Shown here: piece after piece, positions 7,490 to 14,831 of the stretch
How the letters are laid out: each line of letters starts with the position of its first letter
How positions within the stretch are numbered: the first letter of the stretch is position 1
Assembly: GCA_043813305.1 (NCBI GenBank)
Contig: JBDRLC010000037.1
Span: 1-42,136 of the forward strand
Length of the DNA stretch: 42,136 bases
DNA from: JAHIZC01 sp043813305
Lineage (GTDB): Bacteria > Omnitrophota > Gorgyraeia > Gygaellales > Profunditerraquicolaceae
Direction: 5' to 3'
The notes under the pieces: model-generated
Database searches by the model: none
What the model saw: the letters and a program-made list of their open reading frames with translations, nothing else
Told to the model about the DNA's origin: nothing
Program-made: the position numbers and the translations under genes

Positions 7490-8997
7490 TATCTCATCTT
7501 TTGTTCATACTTATTTAACACTGAACCTATGGCCAACTCACGGCTAGTTTCACCGACGAAATCCTGCTCTCTCTCGGGAAAAAACTTTTTCTTCATCCGA
7601 GTGATTTCCTCAATCTCATCTCTAATAATATGAGGGGTAATGAACACCAGCAATTCTCTATCCTCATCCTTATCTTTATACCTGTGTCTGAATAAGGCTC
7701 CTAGAAAAGGGATATCTCCTAATAATGGTACTTTAACAATTGTCTCGCTCTTATCGTGGCGGATCAATCCTCCGATTACTACTGTCTCGTTATCTCTAAC
7801 CCGAACCGCTGTCCTTGCTGAACGTTCTTCTGGGTCTTTAATTGAATCACCTAGCGAACTGGTTGAAGTATCCTTTACGGAAGGAACAATAAACATAGTA
7901 ACCTCACCAGTGTCGAGATTAATCTGCGGCGTTACTTTTAAAGAGATACCGGTTTCTATCCTACTAGCCGTCCCAGTTTCCTGGGCGGTCAAAGAACCGC
8001 TAGCGGTGGCAACAGTGGTTAAATTTACCGCTTCATCCGTTACAACTTTTATTTCGGCGGTCTCATTGTTTAAAGTAAGGATTCTTGGCCTGGCTAAAAT
8101 CTTTGTATCAGAATGCTCTCTTAATAAATCTAAATTTAAAGTCTGGCCAAAAACCGTAAGAATGCTTGGCCCGAAATTATTCGCCTCCCATGTCCCGGAT
8201 GTACCGGTGAGAGTTCTCCCAAAACCTGAGTTACCGCTTCTGGCAAAAGGGAAAGACGTCATTCTTTTTCCGACTACATCTAAGCTGGCAAAAGGATTGT
8301 CCCACTCTATACCCATATCATCCACTACCCCCTTTATTACATCCAGAATTTCAACCTCTAGTAATACCTGAGGCACCGTTACATCTAAAGATGCGATAAC
8401 CTCGGCAATAGCTTTCATGTTTCTGGGGGTATCTGTAATAATAAGGCTATTAGTTCTGGCATCCTCAATCACAGAACCATGCTCAGTGAGTAAATCCCTT
8501 ACTGCATCGGTTATACCTGCATTGCCTCCACCATGGCTTCCTCCGCCTGAACCTTCTCCATCACCACCTTCGCTGGACATTGCAGCTTTTAAAGGAGAGT
8601 TTGATACAGTTGCATGCTGAAGAAAGAAAACGCGAGATATAGTTTCGATAGTGGACGTTCCCCACTCCTTAACAATGAATATCTTTGCTTCTTCATCTAA
8701 TTCATAAGAAAGATTATTTGCCTTAAATATTTTATCCATTGCCATATTTAAAGGAACCATATCCAGGTATAATGTTACTGTCCTGTCCTGCACCACTTCA
8801 GAAGCAATAAAATTCAGGCCTGACTGAATAGAGAGGACTTTCAAGATATCCTTAAGGTCTGCATCTTTAAAATCCATGGATATCTCAGGACCTAAGTCAG
8901 GAAAAGGCATGGTTAAATCAGCGGATAATCTAGGTAAGAATAAACAAAACAAAAATATAAAAATAAATGAGCTTATCCTAAATATTCCTTTATTCAT
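7489..8997 (-). CDS. pilQ: Outer-membrane secretin, PilQ/GspD family
   Basis: 502 residues. A signal peptide (MNKGIFRISSFIFIFLFCLF...) is followed by an N0/STN domain (about 40-105, ISMDFKDADLKDILKVLSIQ), a Gly/Ser-rich linker (about 143-160), one N1-type domain with the SLIITDTPRNMKAIAEVI motif, and the secretin pore domain (VPQVLLEVEILDV; DNETVVIGGLIRHD; VPLLGDIPFLGALFRH). There is no AMIN domain and fewer N domains than in typical PilQ or GspD, giving a compact secretin. It indicates a true outer membrane. It overlaps pilP by 8 nt. Confidence 0.94.
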   Translation of the reverse strand: MNKGIFRISSFIFIFLFCLFLPRLSADLTMPFPDLGPEISMDFKDADLKDILKVLSIQSGLNFIASEVVQDRTVTLYLDMVPLNMAMDKIFKANNLSYELDEEAKIFIVKEWGTSTIETISRVFFLQHATVSNSPLKAAMSSEGGDGEGSGGGSHGGGNAGITDAVRDLLTEHGSVIEDARTNSLIITDTPRNMKAIAEVIASLDVTVPQVLLEVEILDVIKGVVDDMGIEWDNPFASLDVVGKRMTSFPFARSGNSGFGRTLTGTSGTWEANNFGPSILTVFGQTLNLDLLREHSDTKILARPRILTLNNETAEIKVVTDEAVNLTTVATASGSLTAQETGTASRIETGISLKVTPQINLDTGEVTMFIVPSVKDTSTSSLGDSIKDPEERSARTAVRVRDNETVVIGGLIRHDKSETIVKVPLLGDIPFLGALFRHRYKDKDEDRELLVFITPHIIRDEIEEITRMKKKFFPEREQDFVGETSRELAIGSVLNKYEQKMR

Positions 8998-9526
8998 CTT
9001 TTCCTCCCTCTGATTCTTTATTGGTTGCAGCCGCCATCGCCGGAGAATCTATCTTAAACTCATCGCCACCGTAAGAAAAAACTACACCCTCTCTATCAAT
9101 ACTCACAATTTTAATCTCGTTATCTTGCGCTGTGCCTATTTGTATAGTATCCCCTACCTTTACTACCTGACCATCTATAATCGCCTGGGGAAATCTCCCG
9201 CCCCAAGTAAGGCCCTGAAGCTGCAGCGCTGGAGGCGTTTTCTTTACCTTTAAATCAAGAGATTCCTCAAATTCTCTTCTTTCTTCAATCACTTGCTCTT
9301 CATCGACTTGATTTATAAAAGGATCCGTAAAGACCTGGCTTTTGTATTCTATTTCAGGCCTTATAACTTCTACGGACATCTCCTCGCTCTGTTTTGACGC
9401 TGTCTTTTCTGGTTCTCTGAGCTCAGATGGATACGCCGATAGCTCTGAAATAAAGATCAGAAAAAATATCAAGGCCATAGATATAGTCAAGGGAACCGTT
9501 ATTATATTCACCTTTTCTCTTTTCAC
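8990..9526 (-). CDS. pilP: PilP/GspC-like periplasmic linker
   Basis: 178 residues: an N-terminal hydrophobic segment (TVPLTISMALIFFLIFI), a charged flexible stretch to about residue 90, then a small beta domain with LQGLTWGGRFPQAIIDGQVV and VGDTIQIG. That pattern matches the PilP / GspC homology-region fold, which joins the inner-membrane PilM-N-O complex to the secretin. The C-terminal tail is Ala/Gly-rich and charged. Its start overlaps the pilO stop by 4 nt. PilP and GspC are hard to separate at this divergence. Confidence 0.75.
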   Translation of the reverse strand: MKREKVNIITVPLTISMALIFFLIFISELSAYPSELREPEKTASKQSEEMSVEVIRPEIEYKSQVFTDPFINQVDEEQVIEERREFEESLDLKVKKTPPALQLQGLTWGGRFPQAIIDGQVVKVGDTIQIGTAQDNEIKIVSIDREGVVFSYGGDEFKIDSPAMAAATNKESEGGKDE

Positions 9527-10038
9527 CTGTTTACCTCTGATATTATATAGTCTACTTTCAAACGCACTTCCAGGTTATTTTGCGGTGTAATAATTTTTAT
9601 GTCAATATTTTCTATTATAAAAACATTGCTGTGACTTTCTAATTTAGCAATAAACGTCCCCAACGCATGATAATCAGGAGCTCTGAGCGCTAAATCAAAA
9701 GGAAGCCTTACGTAATCCTCATACTTTTGTTCATGGGCAGGCTTGATAAAAGCAACCGCTACCCTAGATTCCATAGCAAGATTGCTCAACGTAGCCATCA
9801 TCGATGATGCATCTCTTCTAATCAATAGCTTATTATAATGGGATAATCTTTTTTCTGCCTCACTAATATTACCTAAAAGTGAGCTTTTATTCAACTCTAA
9901 TTCTATTTCTTGCTTTATTGCTGCGATGTTTTTTATCTGTTTCGCGTTGATCTTACTTACGATAAACAATGCAATTAAAACTAAGAGTATATTTAAAACA
10001 ACCGTCTTATATCTGATTACCGCTTCCTTAATGTCCAT
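9523..10038 (-). CDS. pilO: PilO-like inner-membrane assembly protein
   Basis: 171 residues: one transmembrane segment (about 15-32, VLNILLVLIALFIVSKI), a coiled-coil (35-75), then a ferredoxin-like PilO domain (about 80-171: TLSNLAMESRVAVAFIKP, DYHALGTFIAKLESH, LEVRLKVDYI). PilO pairs with PilN in the periplasm to align the machine. It sits 9 nt downstream of the PilM-PilN fusion and overlaps pilP by 4 nt, as expected for the conserved pilMNOP order. Confidence 0.85.
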   Translation of the reverse strand: MDIKEAVIRYKTVVLNILLVLIALFIVSKINAKQIKNIAAIKQEIELELNKSSLLGNISEAEKRLSHYNKLLIRRDASSMMATLSNLAMESRVAVAFIKPAHEQKYEDYVRLPFDLALRAPDYHALGTFIAKLESHSNVFIIENIDIKIITPQNNLEVRLKVDYIISEVNR

Positions 10039-10047
10039 TTTTATCCT

Positions 10048-11586
10048 TTAGTAATTTTGAGACAATATTTTAAAAGATGTTACGGTTTTATCCTTAAATC
10101 CTGTGGTGGTTAAAGCAACAATCGAAATTTTCTGCAAATATTTATCAAATTCCGGACTCTCTTTAAGGAGTGCGACAAATTCGCTTACTGCGTTAAATTC
10201 TCTATCACTTTGACCCAAATAGACCAGCCCATCTAAAACCAGCTCTGCCCTACCATTTTTCTGCTGTAAATATCCAATTCTTGTAAACCAGGCCCCCTTC
10301 GGTATAACCCTGGGTATAACATTAAGTATCTCGGTTAGATAAATATGATTCTTAACCAAGCCATCTAATGTATCTAGCTTTTTTCTGTGTTTTTTATCTA
10401 GCTCGACTAATGCTTCGTAACCTGTATTTTGGTTATCACCGGATAACTCAATATTCACGCTGATAATTTCCTTTAGCTCTTTTTTAAGAGGCATAACTCT
10501 ATAAATTCCAAAAGCGTAAATAGCGATAATTAAAAATAAACACGGAGCGATCACCCTGAGGTCTAATCTCAATTCTTTAAGTAAACTGACTGCTTCTTTC
10601 GCGGTTGTTTTTTCTGGTGCTATCTTTTTCTCTGCTGCTAATGCAAGATCAATTATGAGTTTTGCCTTGACCTTTTTGTATAAAGAAGCGCTGTATGCTT
10701 TTAAAAAGCTTAAATAGTTCTCAGTAGAACTTTCAACATATTTAGATAAATCAACAAAGTGAATAGGTACCCCGATTTCTGCGGTAATTGAATCAAGACT
10801 CGCACGATCATCCTGGTTAGAAAGGATAAAAATATTTTGGTTGCTCTTTTCAGGAAATTTTCTACGGTAATAATCTAATGAAACACGGATCTCTGCTTTT
10901 AGTTTAGCCAACGCTGAACTCTGAATGTCTTTCTTGACCCCCTTTAAGCTATCGGCTGCGGCGCCAAGGACTATATCGCGGCTGAATACTGGAAAATTAT
11001 TATCTAAAACTACGAAATTAATTTCTTCATCACCTAGGAGGTCAAGCGTCAGAATACTCGTTACGCCTTTCTCCCCTAAATTAGCTAGTTTAAAAAGCCT
11101 CAAAATACTAAAAGCAGAATATTCTATTGAGGCTATTCCAAGATTCAGCTTTTGCAATATCTTTGTATAACTATTTAACCTGTCTTCTTTGATCCCCACA
11201 AAAAGGACTAAATTTGTACGGCTAGCCTTATCAAAAGATATCTGGTAATCCGTAATCAGATCTTCTACCTTAAACGGTATATATTTCCGGGCCTCAAAAT
11301 TTACCGCGGCTGCCATTTCAGCGCGCGGTAACACAGGCATCTCAAAGCTGCGGATTATCAAGTCTCTTCCAGGAAGACAAAGCGAAACTTCTTCAGACTC
11401 TATATGACTCCTTCTAAGCGCATCGCCTAAAAGAGTTACTATCTTATCTTCTTCCAGGATTTTCTCTTGAAGATCACTCGCAGAAACAGCAGAACGGAGT
11501 ACATAAGCGCTTTTCTCTATTTTTTTACCTTTTGTTTCAACAAGCTGAATTAACTTTGATCCGAAATATAATCCCAACGAGCTCAT
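10048..11586 (-). CDS. pilM: PilM-PilN fusion protein
   Basis: 512 residues joining two normally separate subunits. Residues ~1-310 are an actin-like PilM ATPase fold (GLYFGSKLIQLVE phosphate loop; LPRAEMAAAVNFEARKYIP; ILTLDLLGDEEINFVVLD; LKAEIRVSLDYYRR). A transmembrane segment at about 343-363 (CLFLIIAIYAFGIYRVMP) leads into a PilN-like coiled-coil and ferredoxin-like domain. In many bacteria these are two genes; here cytoplasmic ring and membrane part are covalently linked, as in GspL of type II secretion. The gene overlaps the small DNA-binding gene upstream by 4 nt. Confidence 0.88.
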   Translation of the reverse strand: MSSLGLYFGSKLIQLVETKGKKIEKSAYVLRSAVSASDLQEKILEEDKIVTLLGDALRRSHIESEEVSLCLPGRDLIIRSFEMPVLPRAEMAAAVNFEARKYIPFKVEDLITDYQISFDKASRTNLVLFVGIKEDRLNSYTKILQKLNLGIASIEYSAFSILRLFKLANLGEKGVTSILTLDLLGDEEINFVVLDNNFPVFSRDIVLGAAADSLKGVKKDIQSSALAKLKAEIRVSLDYYRRKFPEKSNQNIFILSNQDDRASLDSITAEIGVPIHFVDLSKYVESSTENYLSFLKAYSASLYKKVKAKLIIDLALAAEKKIAPEKTTAKEAVSLLKELRLDLRVIAPCLFLIIAIYAFGIYRVMPLKKELKEIISVNIELSGDNQNTGYEALVELDKKHRKKLDTLDGLVKNHIYLTEILNVIPRVIPKGAWFTRIGYLQQKNGRAELVLDGLVYLGQSDREFNAVSEFVALLKESPEFDKYLQKISIVALTTTGFKDKTVTSFKILSQNY

Positions 11587-11774
11587 TTCTTTTCTCCTGA
11601 GTTAGACGAGCATATCTTGCTCTTCAACCATACATCTATCTGTCTGACGTCAAACCTCCAGACGCCTCCTACCTTTATACCGGAGATCTTACCTTGATGT
11701 AACCAATTATAGATAGTCTGTTTTCGCAGCTTAAGATAATGCGCCAAATCATCAATATCAATTAGTCTCTGCAT
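11583..11774 (-). CDS. Small excisionase/MerR-type DNA-binding protein
   Basis: 63 residues forming one helix-turn-helix of the excisionase / helix_turn_helix class: IDIDDLAHYLKLRKQTIYNW, then LHQGKISGIKVGGVWRF and a terminal DVRQIDVWL helix. No other domain. It is the first gene of the pilus operon, translationally coupled (4-nt overlap) to pilM. Its promoter is preceded by three 10-bp direct repeats that could be its binding sites, so autoregulation of the pilus unit is an attractive but untested idea. It has no phage or integrase neighbours, which argues against a real excisionase role. Confidence 0.85.
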   Translation of the reverse strand: MQRLIDIDDLAHYLKLRKQTIYNWLHQGKISGIKVGGVWRFDVRQIDVWLKSKICSSNSGEKK

Positions 11775-11812
11775 AAAAATTACCTACTTTATAATATTCT
11801 TAATTGAATTGC

Positions 11813-11841
11813 ATTAAAACATAAAATCCTTAATTTGTCAA
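11813..11841 (-). promoter_or_regulatory. Sigma70-type promoter of the pilus machinery operon
   Basis: Minus strand: perfect -35 TTGACA (11836-11841), 17-bp spacer, -10 TTTAAT (11813-11818). It lies about 40 nt upstream of the ATG at 11774 and directly downstream of the iterons at 11846-11875. Confidence 0.78.
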
Positions 11842-11845
11842 GTAT

Positions 11846-11875
11846 TTTCTTACTTAAACTTACTTATACTTACTT
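11846..11875 (-). promoter_or_regulatory. Three 10-bp iterons, probable regulator binding site
   Basis: Minus-strand units AAGTAAGTAT, AAGTAAGTTT and AAGTAAGAAA stand head to tail with an exact 10-bp period, sharing AAGTAAG. They end 4 bp upstream of the -35 hexamer. One-helical-turn spacing places all copies on the same DNA face, as in sites bound cooperatively by a small regulator. The natural candidate is the HTH protein encoded just downstream. Confidence 0.6.
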
Positions 11876-11955
11876 TAGGGAAAAATATGAAGCTAAATTG
11901 ATTGATATTTAAACAAACAATTTTATAATAAAACTACTTAGATTATAATAGATTA

Positions 11956-12453
11956 TCAATCAAGGTTAGCGTAATGAGTGCTAGTGCAAATGCAGTAACT
12001 GCTCCCTGTGGGTGGAACGCAAGGGTTACAACCTGGGATAGGAACACTTGTAAAAGGATCATTCACTATTACGGTTCCGTTTGTTCCATCGGCTACCGTA
12101 ATTAAAACTCTAACTATACTAATAGGCAGGTCAAGTTCGTTAAAGTCTCCTGGACCAACTGCACCGATCACACAATCAGCTCTATTAGTATTACAAAGCT
12201 GATATGTATAAGAGGCGTCTACTCCCGGAGGAGACCAGTTAGGATCATCCCCTCTTCTTAATTTATCATAAGCATAGTTTAAACCGGCCTTTGCCGCATA
12301 ATAAGCCTGAGTGCGCCCAACTTGATGCTGTGTAAGGCTGGAGGAACTTGAAATATGCCTTAACATAACTAAGCTTAAAATCGCAACAATAAGAACCGTA
12401 CCTAACGCTATAATTAAGGCTACTCCAGCCTTCCGGCAATCAAGTTTTCCCAT
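11956..12453 (-). CDS. PilX/GspK-like minor pilin
   Basis: 165 residues: basic N-terminus MGKLDCRKAG, then VALIIALGTVLIVAILSLVM, a hydrophobic helix in the style of PilX_N / GspK proteins (no Glu5, Gly before Val). This is followed by HISSSSSLTQHQVGRTQAYYAAKAGLNYA, the characteristic amphipathic stretch with the tyrosine-rich YYAAKAGL motif. The C-terminal half is Cys-rich (CNPCVPP, CICTS). It is separated from the other pilins and shares an operon with a small winged-helix protein, which it overlaps by 14 nt. Confidence 0.8.
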   Translation of the reverse strand: MGKLDCRKAGVALIIALGTVLIVAILSLVMLRHISSSSSLTQHQVGRTQAYYAAKAGLNYAYDKLRRGDDPNWSPPGVDASYTYQLCNTNRADCVIGAVGPGDFNELDLPISIVRVLITVADGTNGTVIVNDPFTSVPIPGCNPCVPPTGSSYCICTSTHYANLD

Positions 12454-12652
12454 CTTTTCTTAAGCTGATCCTATATTCCCCGTTTGTATCTTGTAAGATC
12501 ACATGTCCCTCTCTGGCTAGCCATCCTAGGCTCATCAGTACGTTATCACGAGGTTTGTCAATACCCTTAATCAAGTCCGATAAGGTAGCCTCTTGGTTTT
12601 TTTCCAGAAAATGCCAGATATCTCCTGCTACAATCCCAATTTTAGTAATCAT
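12440..12652 (-). CDS. Winged-helix protein of the DUF2582 type
   Basis: 70 residues: GIVAGDIWHFLEKNQEATLS followed by DKPRDNVLMSLGWLAREGHV and a short beta wing ending in a basic tail. This matches from memory the DUF2582 winged helix-turn-helix family, recognisable by the MSLGWLAREGHV segment. Function is unknown in general; a DNA-binding or protein-adaptor role is plausible. It has its own promoter and a good AAAGGAG site, and is coupled to the PilX-like gene. Confidence 0.8.
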   Translation of the reverse strand: MITKIGIVAGDIWHFLEKNQEATLSDLIKGIDKPRDNVLMSLGWLAREGHVILQDTNGEYRISLRKDGKT

Positions 12653-12671
12653 CTCTGCTCCTTTAGTTTAT

Positions 12672-12700
12672 ATTTTATTAAGAATACCTCTTGCTGTCAA
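12672..12700 (-). promoter_or_regulatory. Sigma70-type promoter for the winged-helix / PilX-like unit
   Basis: Minus strand: perfect -35 TTGACA (12695-12700), 17-bp spacer, -10 TAAAAT (12672-12677), about 20 nt before the ATG at 12652 and immediately before the ribosome site AAAGGAG. The transcript leader would be very short. Confidence 0.78.
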
Positions 12701-12716
12701 CTTGTTTTTTAAATGA

Positions 12717-12769
12717 GCAGACGACTTACGGAACATAGAGACGTAAGTCGTAGGCCGAAGGCCGTCTGC
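12717..12769. repeat. Nested hairpins able to form a three-way junction
   Basis: An outer GCAGAC/GTCTGC pair encloses two hairpins: CGACTTACG/CGTAAGTCG (9 bp, 11-nt loop, 12722-12750) and GGCC-GAA-GGCC (12753-12763). The left arm GCAGACGACTTACG differs by two bases from GCAGATAACTTACG in the hairpin element at 40916-41008, so it is probably a divergent member of that family. Confidence 0.55.
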
Positions 12770-12775
12770 GAATTA

Positions 12776-12902
12776 ACCCTCACACCAATTAAAAAAACGG
12801 CTATCGTTTAATGAAAAATTGGTGTGAGGGTAAGTTCGGACACATAAGTTATGTCTCTTTTGCTCCCTGCCTGCCGGCAGGCAGGCATAACTTATGTCCT
12901 CA
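12776..12902 (+). repeat. Two-hairpin dispersed element, copy 1
   Basis: Hairpin 1 is a perfect 15-bp stem (12776-12790 with 12817-12831; arm ACCCTCACACCAATT). A 6-nt linker ending TTC leads to hairpin 2: GGAC, a 2-nt bulge, ATAAGTTATG (12838-12853) pairing with CATAACTTAT and GTCC (12886-12899), followed by TCA. A 20-bp perfect palindrome (12866-12885) fills the loop of hairpin 2. The element lies between the zinc-ribbon gene end and the promoter of the next unit. Confidence 0.65.
12866..12885. repeat. 20-bp GC palindrome
   Basis: CCTGCCTGCCGGCAGGCAGG is perfectly self-complementary with no loop. Related copies occur at 41056-41075 (one mismatch) and, more degenerate, at 2511-2530; all three are intergenic. 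Similar palindromes are common in candidate-phylum genomes from memory. Confidence 0.75.
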
Positions 12903-12903
12903 C

Positions 12904-13125
12904 TTATTTTTTATTATAGCTGCCGCAACGCGGGCAGACCGAGATTATCTCCTCTTTAGTATTTATATAGGTATAAGCGCATATGGAACAAAACCAGATA
13001 AATTTAGGATCAAGGGTCAGGTCTTTATCCTTCTGTTTCATACCGAATAACCATACTGCCAATACAACGGCTACAGAAAAAAATACGAACAGACATATAC
13101 CTAAAGAAAAATCAATATTAAACAT
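12904..13125 (-). CDS. Small membrane protein with a zinc ribbon
   Basis: 73 residues: one transmembrane segment (about 8-28, LGICLFVFFSVAVVLAVWLF) and a cytoplasmic zinc-ribbon (CSIC...CPRC, about 45-67: FCSICAYTYINTKEEIISVC plus PRCGSYNKK). I do not recognise a named family. It lies 4 nt downstream of the TonB-like gene and ends the Tol-like unit, so it may be an accessory of that complex; a chance operon neighbour is also possible. Confidence 0.8.
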   Translation of the reverse strand: MFNIDFSLGICLFVFFSVAVVLAVWLFGMKQKDKDLTLDPKFIWFCSICAYTYINTKEEIISVCPRCGSYNKK

Positions 13126-13129
13126 CTCT

Positions 13130-13762
13130 TTATTGTTCTCGGGCTGAAAGGTCGATTTTTACTGTCTTCCACTCCCCAGGAGGAAGATTCGCCTGCTGTA
13201 TAAAGAGGTAGTGGCTGATATAACGCATTGCCAAAAGATCCACCTCTAAATTACCTGAGGAGATTTTCCTCTTTATTAAGACCGGAGTTCGCCTGCCGTC
13301 AGAAGCGATGTTAAAGGAAAGTTCTACGTGGGCTACCTGCCTATCCCTGAAATATAGCCTAAATCCGTAAGGTAGCAGGGGGTAAAGAAATATTGCCGGT
13401 TCTCTTCTTTCGGCAAGATTTGGAAATGGTAAGGTTTGCCTTTTATATATTTTCTTCTCTATGTTGAAGGCATTTGCTAAGGCCGGCTTGATCCCTCGCG
13501 TAATCATAATATCGCTATCTGGCTTAGTTACCCCTTTGATCTTATCGAGGTATTGACTGGATAGTACCTGCGGGCTCAACAGAGAAACTCTGACATCCCC
13601 GGCTTCAACCACCCCAACCTTATTCAACAACTGCCCCCAGAAAGCAACAGAAATATAGTCTACCTGAGGTATTTTATTCCCGAGAGAAACCGTAAACATA
13701 CTAAAAACAGTCAGGTGGCCTAATAACGAAATAAATATACTTTTGGTAAAAATTGATCCCAT
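13130..13762 (-). CDS. Divergent TonB/TolA-like energy transducer
   Basis: 210 residues: an N-terminal signal-anchor (SIFISLLGHLTVFSMFTVSL), a variable periplasmic linker, and a C-terminal domain (about 145-205; VELSFNIASDGRRTPVLIKR, then LEVDLLAMRYISHYLF and PPGEWKTVKIDL) that follows the TonB C-terminal pattern of a beta hairpin, a helix and a final strand. It lacks the long Pro-rich spacer of TonB and the long Ala/Lys helix of TolA. Position directly after TolQ and TolR homologues (1-nt overlap with tolR) is the main support. Whether it serves nutrient uptake or envelope constriction cannot be decided. Confidence 0.65.
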   Translation of the reverse strand: MGSIFTKSIFISLLGHLTVFSMFTVSLGNKIPQVDYISVAFWGQLLNKVGVVEAGDVRVSLLSPQVLSSQYLDKIKGVTKPDSDIMITRGIKPALANAFNIEKKIYKRQTLPFPNLAERREPAIFLYPLLPYGFRLYFRDRQVAHVELSFNIASDGRRTPVLIKRKISSGNLEVDLLAMRYISHYLFIQQANLPPGEWKTVKIDLSAREQ

Positions 13763-14163
13763 TATTCCTGATTAGTAGCGATATTAATCTTGCTTATCCC
13801 CGTATCTCGGGCCATATCCCAAATCTCTACCACCCTGCCTAAAGATGCGCGTTTATCGGCCTTAATCAGAATCGTCTGGTTCCTTCCTGCAGCCTGTTTA
13901 AATAACTTTTCTAATTCGCGCATGGTGATCACTTTATTATCGAGGTATATGACGCTCTCTCCCGATACTACTACTTCTATATTCTCAAAACTTACGATCT
14001 CGCTAGTCACTGCTTTTGGTAGATTTATTTTTATTCCCGGCTGCATCACAAAGCTGGAAGTAAGCATGAAGAATATTAAGAGTTGAAAAATAATATCTAT
14101 TAGCGGTGCGATATCTATCTGTTTAAGACCATGCTCTAATTCCATGCGCCCCTTGAATCTCAT
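13762..14163 (-). CDS. tolR: TolR/ExbD-type biopolymer transport protein
   Basis: 133 residues of the usual length, with the signature start LKQIDIAPLIDIIFQLLIFF: a single transmembrane helix carrying the conserved Asp (PLIDIIF) that takes part in proton-driven rotation. A periplasmic domain follows with TILIKADKRASLGRVVEIWD. It lies 15 nt after tolQ and shares a base with the next gene. ExbD and TolR are not separable by eye. Confidence 0.9.
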   Translation of the reverse strand: MRFKGRMELEHGLKQIDIAPLIDIIFQLLIFFMLTSSFVMQPGIKINLPKAVTSEIVSFENIEVVVSGESVIYLDNKVITMRELEKLFKQAAGRNQTILIKADKRASLGRVVEIWDMARDTGISKINIATNQE

Positions 14164-14178
14164 CTATCCTCCTATATT

Positions 14179-14811
14179 TTATTCGGTTAGGAAATTTACC
14201 AGTTCAGTAGATGCCTTTTCCATCTCCAGAATAAAATTATTTATATTATTAGCCAAATAATTGTAGACAAAATAAGTGGGTATGGCGACGAATAGGCCGG
14301 CAACAGTAGTGAGTAATGCCTCCCAAATTCCTCCTGCCAAGTCCCCCGGAGATACCGGATGAAAACTCGAAGCCTTTGCCTGGATTATCTGAAAGCATCT
14401 TACCAAACCCAAGACCGTTCCCAATAATCCCAATAAGGGAGAGATATGAGCAATAGTCGCTAAAATACTCAGCCTCTTCTCTATCTTAGGTATTTCATAT
14501 AACGAAGAGTCTTCGATCGCTTCGATAATCTGTGCACGCGGACGGTCATATTTCAAAATCCCTGCTTTTAGTATGTTTGCCAGCGGGCTCTTTGCGCCAT
14601 CACAGACCTCAAGAGCTTCTTTTATCTGGCGGCGTTTAATCTTCTCTCTAATCTTATCTAAAAATTGCTGGGTGTTAATATTGATGTTGTGCAACTGCCA
14701 GAATTTTTCCAGAATAATCGCCAGGGCAATTATAGAACAAAAAAGAATCACCCACATCATCGGGCCACCTGCCGAAAAAATCTGCCAAATACTCATTTTG
14801 TATAGATCCAT
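14179..14811 (-). CDS. tolQ: TolQ/ExbB-type proton channel
   Basis: 210 residues with three transmembrane segments: about 15-35 (PMMWVILFCSIIALAIILEK), 115-140 (LSILATIAHISPLLGLLGTV) and 160-182 (WEALLTTVAGLFVAIPTYFV). The family motifs ISPLLGLLGTVLG and GDLAGGIWEALLTTVAGL are intact. It forms the stator channel with TolR/ExbD, using proton motive force to drive the TonB/TolA-like partner. It follows the large TPR gene by 20 nt. Confidence 0.93.
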   Translation of the reverse strand: MDLYKMSIWQIFSAGGPMMWVILFCSIIALAIILEKFWQLHNININTQQFLDKIREKIKRRQIKEALEVCDGAKSPLANILKAGILKYDRPRAQIIEAIEDSSLYEIPKIEKRLSILATIAHISPLLGLLGTVLGLVRCFQIIQAKASSFHPVSPGDLAGGIWEALLTTVAGLFVAIPTYFVYNYLANNINNFILEMEKASTELVNFLTE

Positions 14812-14831
14812 TCTCCCCTCCCTTTGCGTAA

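Noticed and set aside
7640..8371. 243-residue plus-strand reading frame
   Set aside because: It is entirely antisense to the secretin gene, which has full domain support; the Ser/Val-rich translation is typical of a shadow frame.
12811..13050. 79-residue plus-strand reading frame
   Set aside because: It is built from the hairpin repeats and the antisense of the zinc-ribbon gene.
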